NCBI GenBank assembly: GCA_013204155.1
Contig: JABMOK010000186.1
Span: 1 to 64,000 of the forward strand
DNA length: 64,000 nucleotides
Source: Pseudohongiella sp.
Lineage (GTDB): Bacteria > Pseudomonadota > Gammaproteobacteria > Pseudomonadales > Pseudohongiellaceae
Direction of reading: 5' to 3'
The stretch's first letter is position 1; each line of letters opens with the position of its first letter. Position numbers and translations under genes: made by a program. Under the pieces are notes generated by a model that had not been told where the DNA came from, did not search any database, and worked only from the letters and a program-made list of their open reading frames with translations. Shown one piece after another: positions 56,230-64,000 of the stretch.

Positions 56230-56320
56230 CCAGAACTACTCGCCAGAACTACTCACCAGAACTACACGCCAGAACTACTCACCAGAACTACACGCCAGAA
56301 CTACACGCCAGAACTACACC
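56230..56320. repeat. 13-bp tandem array, 7 copies, 18 bp before a start codon
   Basis: Seven contiguous units CCAGAACTACTCG, CCAGAACTACTCA or CCAGAACTACACG, ending in the leader of the acyl-CoA dehydrogenase gene. Copy-number change here would alter the 5' untranslated region of that gene. Confidence 0.94.
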
Positions 56321-56338
56321 GAATAGAGGAGTCCCGAT

Positions 56339-57568
56339 TTGTCGGCAGTAAGCGAATTTCAAGCAAGCACTCGAGCATGGCTGGAGCAAAATTGTCCGGC
56401 GTCCATGCGCACACCCATGGTGCAGGAAGAAATTGTCTGGGGTGGACGCAATGCGACTTTTGCCAATCCGGACAGTAAGCTGTGGTTGCAACGCATGGCA
56501 GAAAAAGGCTGGACCTGTCCAGGCTGGCCGGCGGAATATGGCGGCGGTGGGCTGGATAAAGAACAGACCATCATTCTCAGTCAGGAACTGGCGCGCATTA
56601 ATGCCCGACCGGCACTCACCAGCTTTGGTATTAGCATGTTGGGCCCGGTGCTATTGGAATACGCCAGTCACCAACAGAAGATGGCATTTATCCCTCAGAT
56701 TGTTCGCGGCGAAATTCGTTGGTGTCAGGGCTATTCCGAACCTGGCGCGGGATCAGATCTGGCGAGCCTTGGTACCCGGGCGGAGTTGCAGGGGGATTAT
56801 TATCTGATCAACGGCTCCAAAGTCTGGACCTCCTATGCCGACAAGGCGGACTGGATTTTCTGTCTGGTGCGCACCGACACCGAAGTACCCAAACATTCAG
56901 GCATCAGTTTTATCTTGTTCGATATGGCGAGTGAAGGGGTCTCAACCCGGCCTATTCAATTGATTAGTGGCTCATCACCCTTCTGTGAAACCTTCTTCGA
57001 TGATGTGAAAGTTCCCGCTGGCAATTTGGTAGGCCGCCTGAATGAAGGCTGGACCATCGCCAAGCGCTTGCTGCAGCATGAGCGCACCATGATTTCCAGT
57101 TTTGGCCTGGCCAGTGGTCAGTCCGATCGCGGCGGCACCACTTCGACGGTGGCGAGTATCGAGGGTGCGGCCATGCACTATCGTGGTGATACGGATAAAT
57201 TGTCAGATCCGGTGCTGCGTGACCAGATCGCACAATTCAAAATCGACAGCGAAGCTTTTGCCTATACCTCGCAGCGCTCGGTTGAAGAATCGAAACAGGG
57301 ACAGGGGCCAAATGCCACCTCTTCGATGTTGAAAAATTATGGTTGCGAGCTTAACAAGCGACGTTATGAGTTATTGCTACGGGCCATCGGCAGCCAGGGT
57401 CTTGGTTGGGAAGGCGAAGGTTTTAATCCTGAAGAGTTGCAAGTGACGCGTGAGTGGCTACGCTCCAAGGCCAATTCGATCGAGGGCGGTACCTCGGAAG
57501 TTCAGCTCAATATCATCGCCAAGCGTGTTCTGGGTTTGCCAGACATTTTGAGTATGAGCAAGCGATAG
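56339..57568 (+). CDS. Acyl-CoA dehydrogenase (large partner of a pair)
   Basis: A 409-residue acyl-CoA dehydrogenase paralogous to the interrupted gene at 31258. It has WCQGYSEPGAGSDLASLGT, NGSKVWTSYADKADWIFCLVRTD and the C-terminal SIEGGTSEVQLNIIAKRVLG, where a Glu occupies the catalytic position. The start is TTG 56339 with a perfect GAGGAG 7 nt upstream. It is 39 bp before a second dehydrogenase gene, implying a heteromeric enzyme, perhaps for branched, aromatic or steroid acyl-CoAs. Confidence 0.9.
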   Translation: MSAVSEFQASTRAWLEQNCPASMRTPMVQEEIVWGGRNATFANPDSKLWLQRMAEKGWTCPGWPAEYGGGGLDKEQTIILSQELARINARPALTSFGISMLGPVLLEYASHQQKMAFIPQIVRGEIRWCQGYSEPGAGSDLASLGTRAELQGDYYLINGSKVWTSYADKADWIFCLVRTDTEVPKHSGISFILFDMASEGVSTRPIQLISGSSPFCETFFDDVKVPAGNLVGRLNEGWTIAKRLLQHERTMISSFGLASGQSDRGGTTSTVASIEGAAMHYRGDTDKLSDPVLRDQIAQFKIDSEAFAYTSQRSVEESKQGQGPNATSSMLKNYGCELNKRRYELLLRAIGSQGLGWEGEGFNPEELQVTREWLRSKANSIEGGTSEVQLNIIAKRVLGLPDILSMSKR

Positions 57569-57607
57569 TCGCGCTAACAGAATGCGTAAGAGGCAAACGA
57601 AAACACA

Positions 57608-58756
57608 ATGGCTTTAACACTTAACCAAGATCAGCAATTATTGAAAGATTCGGCGCAGAGTTTCTGCCAACACAATGCGCCTGTTTCGATGTTACGAAAA
57701 TTGAGAGACAGCAAAGATAGTGACGGCTTTGATCGGCAGCTATGGCAGCAGATGATCGAACTGGGCTGGGCAGGAATGGCGATTCCCGAGGCCTACGGCG
57801 GATTCGATTTTGGTTATGGCGGTCTCGGTGTAGTGCTCGAGGAGACTGGCCGCACGCTGGTAAGCTCGCCACTGATCTCGACTGTGCTGGTGGCGGCGAC
57901 GGTAATCAATGAATTGGGTAGCGAGCAACAAAAACAGGACTTGCTGCCTAAAATTGTAGCCGGAGAATTACTCATAGCCCTGGCGCTGGACGAACAAACC
58001 AGTCATGCGCCAAAGCGTATTGCTACCACGGCGAGTAAGTCCGGCACAGATTATATACTTAATGGCCGCAAGACCTTCGTGCTCGATGGGCATGTTGCAC
58101 AGCAGCTTATCGTGGTGGCACGCACTTCCGGCGAGACAGACAGCGAAGCAGGTATTAGCCTGTTTCTGCTGGACAGCAATGCCGAGGGGGTGAACTGTCA
58201 GCGCAGCTGGATGGTAGATAGCCGTAACTCGGCGCAGCTGGAATTCGTCAATGTTAAGCTTGGCGCGAATGCCCTGCTGGGCGAACTGGATAAGGGCTTC
58301 GACGGGCTGGATCGGGCGCTGGACGTGGCTCGCATTGGCATTGCCGCGGAAATGCTGGGCAGCATACAGACGGTGTTCGAGAGTATTCTGCAATACCTCA
58401 AACAGCGAGAACAGTTTGGTGTGTTGATCGGCTCCTTTCAGGGCCTGCAACACCGCGCTGCCGAGATGTACAGCGAGATTGAGCTGTGCAAGTCTGCGGT
58501 GCGCGCGGCACTGGCTGGACTGGACGATCCGCAGAAGAGCCGGATTGAAATCGCTGTGCTTGCCAGCGTTGCCAAGGCTAAATTATCTGAAGTGTTTTTT
58601 CTGGTGAGTAATGAAGGAATTCAGATGCACGGCGGCATCGGCATGACCGATGAATTTGATATCGGATTTTTTATCAAGCGCGCAAGAGTGGCTCAGCAGT
58701 ATCTGGGCGATGCGGTATTTCACCGTGATCGCTATGCCACACTGAATAATTTTTAA
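57608..58756 (+). CDS. Acyl-CoA dehydrogenase (small partner of a pair)
   Basis: A 382-residue acyl-CoA dehydrogenase of the divergent type also seen at 32531. It contains LALDEQTSHAPK in the middle domain, KQREQFGVLIGSFQGLQHRAAEMYSEI and MHGGIGMTDEFDIGFFIKRARV, and lacks the C-terminal EGT-type catalytic block. It most likely forms a complex with the gene product just upstream. It is the last gene of the acyl-CoA run. Confidence 0.88.
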   Translation: MALTLNQDQQLLKDSAQSFCQHNAPVSMLRKLRDSKDSDGFDRQLWQQMIELGWAGMAIPEAYGGFDFGYGGLGVVLEETGRTLVSSPLISTVLVAATVINELGSEQQKQDLLPKIVAGELLIALALDEQTSHAPKRIATTASKSGTDYILNGRKTFVLDGHVAQQLIVVARTSGETDSEAGISLFLLDSNAEGVNCQRSWMVDSRNSAQLEFVNVKLGANALLGELDKGFDGLDRALDVARIGIAAEMLGSIQTVFESILQYLKQREQFGVLIGSFQGLQHRAAEMYSEIELCKSAVRAALAGLDDPQKSRIEIAVLASVAKAKLSEVFFLVSNEGIQMHGGIGMTDEFDIGFFIKRARVAQQYLGDAVFHRDRYATLNNF

Positions 58757-58840
58757 CAGCTATTTTTAAGATCTGTTTTTTTAAAACGTGTAGTGTTCAA
58801 TGCTATCCCATTTAAACGCCCAGGCTAGTGAGACCAAGTC

Positions 58841-59527
58841 ATGCCATTGCTCGTAATCGGAGTTGTTCTGGCAGTTCTGATTTATATTCCCAGCTACTGG
58901 GTGCGACGGGTCATGTCCAAATATAGCCGGGAAATGCCCGAACTGCCGGGTACCGGCGCCGAACTCGCCCGACATCTGATCAAGCGCTACAAACTAGATG
59001 GCATCAAGGTAGAAGAGACGGATCCCCAGCGTGATCATTTCGATCCGCTTGCCCAGGCGGTTCGACTTAGCCCCGACAATTATCACGGCAAGTCGCTCAC
59101 CGCGGTTGCGGTAGCCGCCCATGAAGTAGGCCATGCCATTCAGTTTCACCGCAAAGAGAAAGTTTTTGAATTGCGTCAGCGCTTTTTGCCGCGTGCGGCT
59201 GCTCTGAATAAAACCGGCGTGGCAATCATGTTTGCTTTTCCGCTTATCGCCGTCGTGTTGCGATCACCGTTTGCCGTGGCAATGGTGATTGGCCTGAGTC
59301 TCTTGTTACAGCTGGCCGGCGCGTTAGCTTATTTGATAATTCTCCCGGAAGAATGGGATGCAAGTTTCAATAAGGCCTTGCCGGTATTGCTGGAAGGAGA
59401 ATACGTCGAGCCAGAGCAGCTTCCGGCGATACGAAAAATTCTAAAAGCCGCCGCCCTGACTTATTTCGCGGCGGCACTGGCCAATGTTCTTAATGTGGGC
59501 CGTTGGTTTATGCTATTAAGACGTTAG
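58841..59527 (+). CDS. Membrane zinc metallopeptidase (YugP-like)
   Basis: A 228-residue membrane peptidase. An N-terminal anchor is followed by the zinc motif H94-E95-V-G-H98, then three more hydrophobic segments. Members are known in Firmicutes and Proteobacteria as putative zinc metallopeptidases of unknown substrate. It precedes a DUF2237 gene by about 40 bp. Confidence 0.87.
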   Translation: MPLLVIGVVLAVLIYIPSYWVRRVMSKYSREMPELPGTGAELARHLIKRYKLDGIKVEETDPQRDHFDPLAQAVRLSPDNYHGKSLTAVAVAAHEVGHAIQFHRKEKVFELRQRFLPRAAALNKTGVAIMFAFPLIAVVLRSPFAVAMVIGLSLLLQLAGALAYLIILPEEWDASFNKALPVLLEGEYVEPEQLPAIRKILKAAALTYFAAALANVLNVGRWFMLLRR

Positions 59528-59567
59528 GCCGAACAGAACCCTCTATTGCTTGCTAAAGGTTATCCGT

Positions 59568-59939
59568 ATGGATGAGTCACTGAATGTTTTTGATGAATTA
59601 TTAGTTCCCTGTGGCGCCGACCCGGCGCCAGGCTTTTATCGCGACGGCTGCTGCAATACCAGCGCTGAAGATATTGGTTGCCATACCGTGTGCGTGCAAA
59701 TCAGCGAAGCCTTTCTTCAATACTCTCGCTTTCGTGGTAATGATCTCTCCACGCCCCTGCCCGACTTCAGATTTCCCGGGTTAAACCCCGGTGATACCTG
59801 GTGTTTGTGTGCTTCGCGCTGGCTGCAGGCCTATGAGCAGAACATGGCGCCGAAGGTTTATCTGATGCGAACCCATAAGAAGGCACTGGAGATCGTGGCC
59901 CTGGACAAATTGAAAGAATATGCGCTTGATCTTAATTAG
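59568..59939 (+). CDS. DUF2237 family protein
   Basis: A 123-residue conserved cytosolic protein with the family pattern GFYRDGCCNT, GCHTVCVQ and PGDTWCLCASRW. The cysteines suggest a metal or redox role but none is proven. ATG 59568 is preceded by AAAGGT; an in-frame start at 59550 adds six residues. It is probably co-transcribed with the metallopeptidase gene upstream. Confidence 0.85.
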   Translation: MDESLNVFDELLVPCGADPAPGFYRDGCCNTSAEDIGCHTVCVQISEAFLQYSRFRGNDLSTPLPDFRFPGLNPGDTWCLCASRWLQAYEQNMAPKVYLMRTHKKALEIVALDKLKEYALDLN

Positions 59940-60089
59940 CGGCAGAGTGAGCCGGTTTAATCAAGTAGATCGGGAGCAAGATTGTTGTCCGCAAGCGGTT
60001 TTAATACGGGAGGTTTGGGGCTAGACTGATAAGCCGAAACATTGGAACTGCGCAAACACAGTTTGCCAATTCCGGGGGCACGGATAGTT

Positions 60090-60404
60090 ATGAAAAAAGT
60101 ATATTCACATGAGAATTTAGCACTTTTGCATACCGCAAAAGGCTTGCTGGAAATCAATGGAATTAGTTGTTTTGTAAAGAATGAGTACCATGCATCAGGT
60201 GGGCATGTTGGCTTTGGGAGTATACCAATTGAGCTATGGGTCCAGGATGATGCGGACGCAGAAACAGCTGTTTCCCTGCTAGAGCGAGAGCTGAGTAACT
60301 CTAGTGACAGGCCAATGTGGACTTGCAGCAAATGTAACGAAGAAAACGACGGTTCGTTTGAAACATGCTGGAATTGCCAGAGGGAAAATACGGACACAGA
60401 GTAG
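60090..60404 (+). CDS. DUF2007 protein with C-terminal zinc ribbon
   Basis: A 104-residue protein. Residues 1-70 are a DUF2007 (putative signal-transducing) fold with KKVYSHENLALLHTAKGLLEINGISCFVKNE, and residues about 75-100 add a zinc finger with two CxxC pairs (CSKC ... CWNC) of the RanBP2 type. I start at ATG 60090; a longer frame to 60042 has no support. A 6-bp-stem hairpin (GCACGC/GCGTGC at 60417-60434) follows it. Confidence 0.75.
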   Translation: MKKVYSHENLALLHTAKGLLEINGISCFVKNEYHASGGHVGFGSIPIELWVQDDADAETAVSLLERELSNSSDRPMWTCSKCNEENDGSFETCWNCQRENTDTE

Positions 60405-60512
60405 TCAACTCGACAAGCACGCACTAAAGCGTGCGTAATGGCTGGTCCTGTCTGACACAATTTTTTCGGCTTTAGCAACAGCGCTAGCTGTGTATTACGA
60501 GGAGTAAGTAGT

Positions 60513-60785
60513 TTGGATTGGAAAATATTTTTGGCGATCTTTGCAACGGTTTTCATTGCTGAGTTGGGGGACAAAACCCAGCTGGCTACTATGCTATTCG
60601 CGGCAGATAAAGAGGTTGGTAAATTTACCGTTTTTGTTGCCGCCTCGGCTGCACTTGTTGTGGCTTCTGCTATCGGCGTGTTGGCTGGCAGCATGTTATC
60701 CGAATATATAAACGAGAAAACGCTTCATTATCTGGCGGGCGTCGGGTTTATCGCGATAGGCTCTTACACTTTATATACGGCTTGA
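60513..60785 (+). CDS. Half-size TMEM165/GDT1 (UPF0016) family membrane protein
   Basis: A 90-residue inner-membrane protein with three membrane segments and the single signature ELGDKT at residues 17-22. Full-length relatives carry two such motifs in tandem and export Mn2+ or Ca2+; this one-repeat form must act as an oligomer. The start is TTG 60513 with GAGGAG 8 nt upstream. It has no obvious operon partner. Confidence 0.83.
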   Translation: MDWKIFLAIFATVFIAELGDKTQLATMLFAADKEVGKFTVFVAASAALVVASAIGVLAGSMLSEYINEKTLHYLAGVGFIAIGSYTLYTA

Positions 60786-60878
60786 TGTTATGCTCGGCGA
60801 TGAGTTAATCCAAGAAATGAGTTGCCGTAAACACTAAATCAGAACTTAATAGTTCAAAGTAACAAGGAGGACTAAAGG

Positions 60879-61586
60879 ATGAATTTAACTAAAACTCAAT
60901 TTTCTTCACGCGGCGTGCTGGTACTGAGCCTATGCCTGTTGGCATCCTTTGCCAACGCGCAGCGAGATCTCGATCCAGGCCGTTTCGAGCAAACCATTCT
61001 GGCATTCGAGGAGCAAGACAAAGTCTCGCCACCTGCACAAGGTGCGATTCTTCTAACCGGGAGTTCCAGTATCGCGCGTTGGAACGATCAGGCGGTAGCG
61101 GCGCTAGCGCCACTGTCGGTAATACCAAGAGGCTTCGGCGGCAGCGTCATGGGCGATTTGCTGCACTATCTTGATCGTGTGGCCCTGGTCTACAAGCCTC
61201 GTGCAATTCTTGTCTATGAGGGCGATAACGATACCGCGTTTCATATTCCGGAAGACAACATAGTTGGTCAGTTTGAACAGATCGTCGCCAAAGTTCACGC
61301 GGCCCTACCCGAGACCCGAATCTACGTGCTGTCGGTTAAGCCCAGTGTCTCGCGTCTCGATGTCTGGCCTGTGGCGCAACGGGTTAGCGCGCGTCTGCAG
61401 GCTATTGCCGAGTCAGATTCTTTGGTGCATTACATCGACGTCGCCACGCCATTCATGCAGGCCGATGGCACGGTGATGACCGATATATTCGTGGCCGACA
61501 ATCTGCACCTTAACGATAAGGGCAATGTAATCTGGGGAGCGGCAATCAAGGCGGGCTTGATGAAGGTCGAAGGACAATTCGAATAG
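60879..61586 (+). CDS. Exported SGNH/GDSL hydrolase
   Basis: A 235-residue periplasmic esterase-like hydrolase. A signal peptide ends near residue 27 (FANA-Q). The nucleophile serine is in LTGSSSIARW (S62), the glycine block is RGFGGSVMGD, the Asn is in EGDND and the catalytic Asp/His are in ADNLHLND. It resembles the lysophospholipase/arylesterase-like SGNH group. AGGAGG precedes the ATG. A membrane gene follows 15 bp later. Confidence 0.88.
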   Translation: MNLTKTQFSSRGVLVLSLCLLASFANAQRDLDPGRFEQTILAFEEQDKVSPPAQGAILLTGSSSIARWNDQAVAALAPLSVIPRGFGGSVMGDLLHYLDRVALVYKPRAILVYEGDNDTAFHIPEDNIVGQFEQIVAKVHAALPETRIYVLSVKPSVSRLDVWPVAQRVSARLQAIAESDSLVHYIDVATPFMQADGTVMTDIFVADNLHLNDKGNVIWGAAIKAGLMKVEGQFE

Positions 61587-61601
61587 AGCTTGGTAATTAA
61601 C

Positions 61602-62141
61602 ATGAGAATACTCGATCTGATCAAGGCGCTTGTTGAATTGGGTATTCCCATGGTGGTCCTGAGCTGGTTCATTTTTTCCTGGCTGTACGGCGCCGGAGAA
61701 ATTGATCGCGAGGCAGGCCGCAAAGCCATTTCCGCCCGAGTAAAGAAATTGAAGAAGTCGTTCGAGAAGAAAGAAGAAAAAAATACCAATTATGTCTACG
61801 ACAAGTGGATGTGGTTCGGAAGTGGTTTTTACGGCCTGGCCGGGCTCTGGACTTTTGCAGTAGTCGAGATATCAGATCTGTTTGGCTTTGTATTTAATTT
61901 CCCTGGCCTGACGGCAATGTTTGAAGATGGCTTCATCAGTTTTGTCGTTGCACTGTTATTGAACCAGGTTACAAATATAGTCACTGCCTTTGTCTGGTTT
62001 GGTTACTGGTCCGCGGATTCTGTCATCGTCTGGGTGCTGGTTGCTTATATCGGTTACTGGGCAGGGGTCGAAATGGCAAGACGCGGGATGGTGTTGCCAA
62101 TTGATCAATGGCTGAAAAAACTGTCGATTAAAAAGTCCTGA
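61602..62141 (+). CDS. Uncharacterised membrane protein
   Basis: A 179-residue protein with one N-terminal membrane segment, a basic Lys-rich stretch near residues 45-60 (VKKLKKSFEKKEEK) and three further membrane segments from about residue 70. I recognise no family. It follows the SGNH hydrolase by 15 bp on the same strand and is probably co-transcribed with it. Confidence 0.7.
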   Translation: MRILDLIKALVELGIPMVVLSWFIFSWLYGAGEIDREAGRKAISARVKKLKKSFEKKEEKNTNYVYDKWMWFGSGFYGLAGLWTFAVVEISDLFGFVFNFPGLTAMFEDGFISFVVALLLNQVTNIVTAFVWFGYWSADSVIVWVLVAYIGYWAGVEMARRGMVLPIDQWLKKLSIKKS

Positions 62142-62290
62142 AGCCGCCATCGCTGGCCAGTGCACATCTATTTTCTTTGCTGTGTTGGAGATCACTTTGG
62201 GCTGTCAGGCTGAGGGACGCAAGTGAAGCAATACCTGCGCCCCTCTGAAAAATGAATTGGCGGGGTTTTATTTAAGTACTTAGGCGGTGA

Positions 62291-63091
62291 CTAAAATTCG
62301 TCATAGCCTTGAGTGAGTTCGATGTAAGTTCCTGCAGGATCAGTAATATAAGCGATCTTCAATCCGATGGAAGGAATGTCCCTAAACGGCACGTCAAACA
62401 CTATTCCCTTTGCTTCCAACTGCTTGCAGAAGGCTTCCAGGTCATCAAACTCAAATCCAATATGATCCAGCGATGCCCCTTTTGTTGGTAATCTCGGCGT
62501 GTTGGAATTGCCGAAACTGATATTCATGCCGGGCGCATTGGTGGTGGTCGCGATGCTGCCGCGCGGTTTGACTTCCAAAGAAAAAATATCGGTATACCAG
62601 GCCAGCAGTTCCTCTGCATCGGGCAGGATGAAGTGAATATGATAGCCAGTGATCTCTTCCGACAGTCCCTGGTCTTCCTGCATTTCTACATACACGTCGT
62701 CGGGAAGCATGATGTAGGCGTTGGTTTGACCCTCGGCGCCGATAAATATTCTACCGACTTCCAGTCCTGCGGCACGCCACTTCGCCAGAAAGGCATCCAT
62801 GTTGCGCACCTTGAAGCCAAAATGATCCATCACTGTGGCTTGTGTGCCCATAGTCGGCGCTTTGGCGGTCAATGCCACCAGCATATTAGGAAGGCGAACA
62901 GCGGTTAGCGGGCCTTTTTCCACGACCACACCGTTAAAATGCTCAACCCAAATCTGCTTGTGTAATTCGATATCAGATACATTCAGGTGCACGTGTCCAT
63001 AGGTGAGACCGGCTGGATTGGGTGAGGCGAGTTGGGCGCTGGCAAGGCTTGAAAGCAGTGCGAGGCATAGCAGACTGGATAAAAATTTCAT
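62291..63091 (-). CDS. Exported VOC (glyoxalase-fold) protein
   Basis: A 266-residue protein with a signal peptide (cleaved near SASA-Q) and two vicinal-oxygen-chelate modules, residues about 30-140 and 148-262, with GHVHLNVSD and YGHIHFI-like starts and ELTQGY at the end. The putative metal residues include H34, H150 and E258 by position. VOC enzymes are normally cytosolic, so export is unusual. The substrate is unknown. Confidence 0.8.
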   Translation of the reverse strand: MKFLSSLLCLALLSSLASAQLASPNPAGLTYGHVHLNVSDIELHKQIWVEHFNGVVVEKGPLTAVRLPNMLVALTAKAPTMGTQATVMDHFGFKVRNMDAFLAKWRAAGLEVGRIFIGAEGQTNAYIMLPDDVYVEMQEDQGLSEEITGYHIHFILPDAEELLAWYTDIFSLEVKPRGSIATTTNAPGMNISFGNSNTPRLPTKGASLDHIGFEFDDLEAFCKQLEAKGIVFDVPFRDIPSIGLKIAYITDPAGTYIELTQGYDEF

Positions 63092-63210
63092 GGTTGAGTT
63101 TCCTGTGTTGTTCTTAGCCTAATGTTATCAGCCTAAGAATAATGGCTTGTTCGATGTGAGTCCATTGATTCACGCTTTGCCGGTAAACTTTCCCTGTGAT
63201 CATTGCGCGG

Positions 63211-64000
63211 CTACCACACCTTCGCCAGTAGCTCATAAGAGCGCCGTCTCGCCTCGGGGTCATGGGTAATGGTAACTAACATGAGTTCATCGACCTGAAA
63301 TTGTTCGGCAAGAGCCAGCAATTTTTCCTTCACCTGCTGTGCTGTGCCCACGGCTCTTTTATCCCTGTTTTCTTCGATCACGCGTAATTCTCCCTCGGAG
63401 TAGGGAAATTCAGTGGCTTCTTCGACGGAGGGAAAAGGACCCGGGTTACCCCGTAGCAAGCGAATATACCAGAGGTCACGGCTGCGGGATAAGTTTAGCG
63501 CCTGCTCTTCAGTTTCAGCGGCGATGCAGAAGATTGCCAATGCGCTGTGGGGAGCTTGCAAATTAGGGCCGGGCTGAAATCGATCGCGGTAGAGTTGGAA
63601 AATATCGGATCGAATTTTTGGATTAATAAAATAGGCGAAGTTGTAGGGTAAGCCCATAAGCGCGGCCAGCTGCGCGCTGTCTTCACTGGAGCCTAACATC
63701 CAAAGCTCGGGAGGAATATCAACCCTGGGAAAGGCGCGGGCGTTTTCCATGCCTTGGGTTCGTGGATCCGTATCGTTTAGCAGCGCCTGAAGATCCGCGA
63801 CCATATTTGGAAAGTGTTCCGGTCCAACCCGGGATCCGTAGCGTATGGCTGCCGCGGTAAACGGATCGGTACCCGGTGCTCTTCCCACACCGAGATCGAC
63901 TCTGCCCGGATACAGTGTCTGCAACAGCTTGAAATTCTCCGCCACTTTGTAAGGGCTGTAATGCGGCAGCATCACGCCGCCGGAGCCGATGCGAATATTT
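63211..64000 (-). CDS. Luciferase-like (LLM class) flavin oxidoreductase, partial
   Basis: The C-terminal 262 residues of a flavin-dependent monooxygenase; the 5' part lies beyond the window. SGGVMLPHYSPYKVAE, VDLGVGRAPGTDP, ELWMLGSSEDSAQLAA and VDELMLVTITHDP are signatures of the MsnO8/YhbW-like group. It is on the minus strand, so its start is outside position 64000. The substrate cannot be inferred. Confidence 0.9.
   Translation of the reverse strand, partial: NIRIGSGGVMLPHYSPYKVAENFKLLQTLYPGRVDLGVGRAPGTDPFTAAAIRYGSRVGPEHFPNMVADLQALLNDTDPRTQGMENARAFPRVDIPPELWMLGSSEDSAQLAALMGLPYNFAYFINPKIRSDIFQLYRDRFQPGPNLQAPHSALAIFCIAAETEEQALNLSRSRDLWYIRLLRGNPGPFPSVEEATEFPYSEGELRVIEENRDKRAVGTAQQVKEKLLALAEQFQVDELMLVTITHDPEARRRSYELLAKVW

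Noticed and set aside
59957..60694. A 245-codon minus-strand reading frame opposite the DUF2007 and GDT1-like genes
   Set aside because: Both plus-strand genes have clear family motifs and this frame has none; it is an antisense shadow.

Overview
The window reads as chromosomal DNA of a free-living, respiring gammaproteobacterium, probably marine and roughly 50% GC by eye. This is inferred from gene families: an FNR with the E. coli cysteine spacing beside a UspE-type gene, FadH, a FadB-like protein, cardiolipin synthase next to an EEP-family protein as in E. coli ybhO-ybhP, DUF445, YceI, YjbQ and DUF2237. I see no rRNA, tRNA, CRISPR array, transposase or phage genes. The last gene runs off the right edge.

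Layout. 0-3.6 kb: nitrilase-family amidase, a DUF445 membrane protein that seems to start at an ATT codon, a TetR regulator and an orphan ExbD. 3.7-9.6 kb: a class II aldolase-SDR fusion overlapping mtnA (a candidate methylthioribose/deoxyribose phosphate disposal pair), hinT, glutaminyl cyclase, YjbQ and a lipoprotein metallopeptidase. 9.7-18.6 kb: TPR protein, an oxidoreductase-SelD fusion, a 2OG-Fe(II) oxygenase, YceI, a TonB-dependent receptor and an MFS carrier. 18.6-28 kb: patatin-like lipase, acetyltransferase, small lipoprotein, thioesterase, HAD phosphatase, amidohydrolase, sodium:solute symporter, ThDP enzyme and aldo/keto reductase. Between the symporter and the ThDP enzyme lie two long hairpins of one structural family.

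28-38 kb: an Lnb/DUF4105 membrane protein, a Pal-like lipoprotein, then an acyl-CoA catabolic run (two acyl-CoA dehydrogenases, the first broken by an in-frame TAA, histidine phosphatase, APH-type kinase, SDR) and a two-gene spermidine-synthase-like unit. 38-49.4 kb: fadH-fnr, three tandem-domain universal stress proteins, one single-domain USP, DUF5676, cardiolipin synthase with an EEP protein, a DksA/TraR zinc-finger protein and a voltage-gated-like channel. FNR/Anr-type palindromes lie in front of several of these, so this looks like a local low-oxygen regulon. 49.5-58.8 kb: c-type cytochrome, acyl-CoA dehydrogenase, thiolase, FadB-like enzyme, alcohol dehydrogenase and a second pair of acyl-CoA dehydrogenases, together a beta-oxidation set. 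58.8-64 kb: small conserved and membrane proteins, SGNH hydrolase, exported VOC protein and a partial luciferase-like oxidoreductase.

A pervasive oddity is short tandem arrays (mostly 13-19 bp units, 2-7 copies, unrelated in sequence between loci) in about a dozen intergenic gaps, two of them running into the stop codon of a neighbouring gene. The strongest unexplained signal is the hairpin pair at 24538-25137: about 56-58 bp stems of unrelated sequence, but with identical AATCA and GTTT bulges at identical positions and identical loop motifs.
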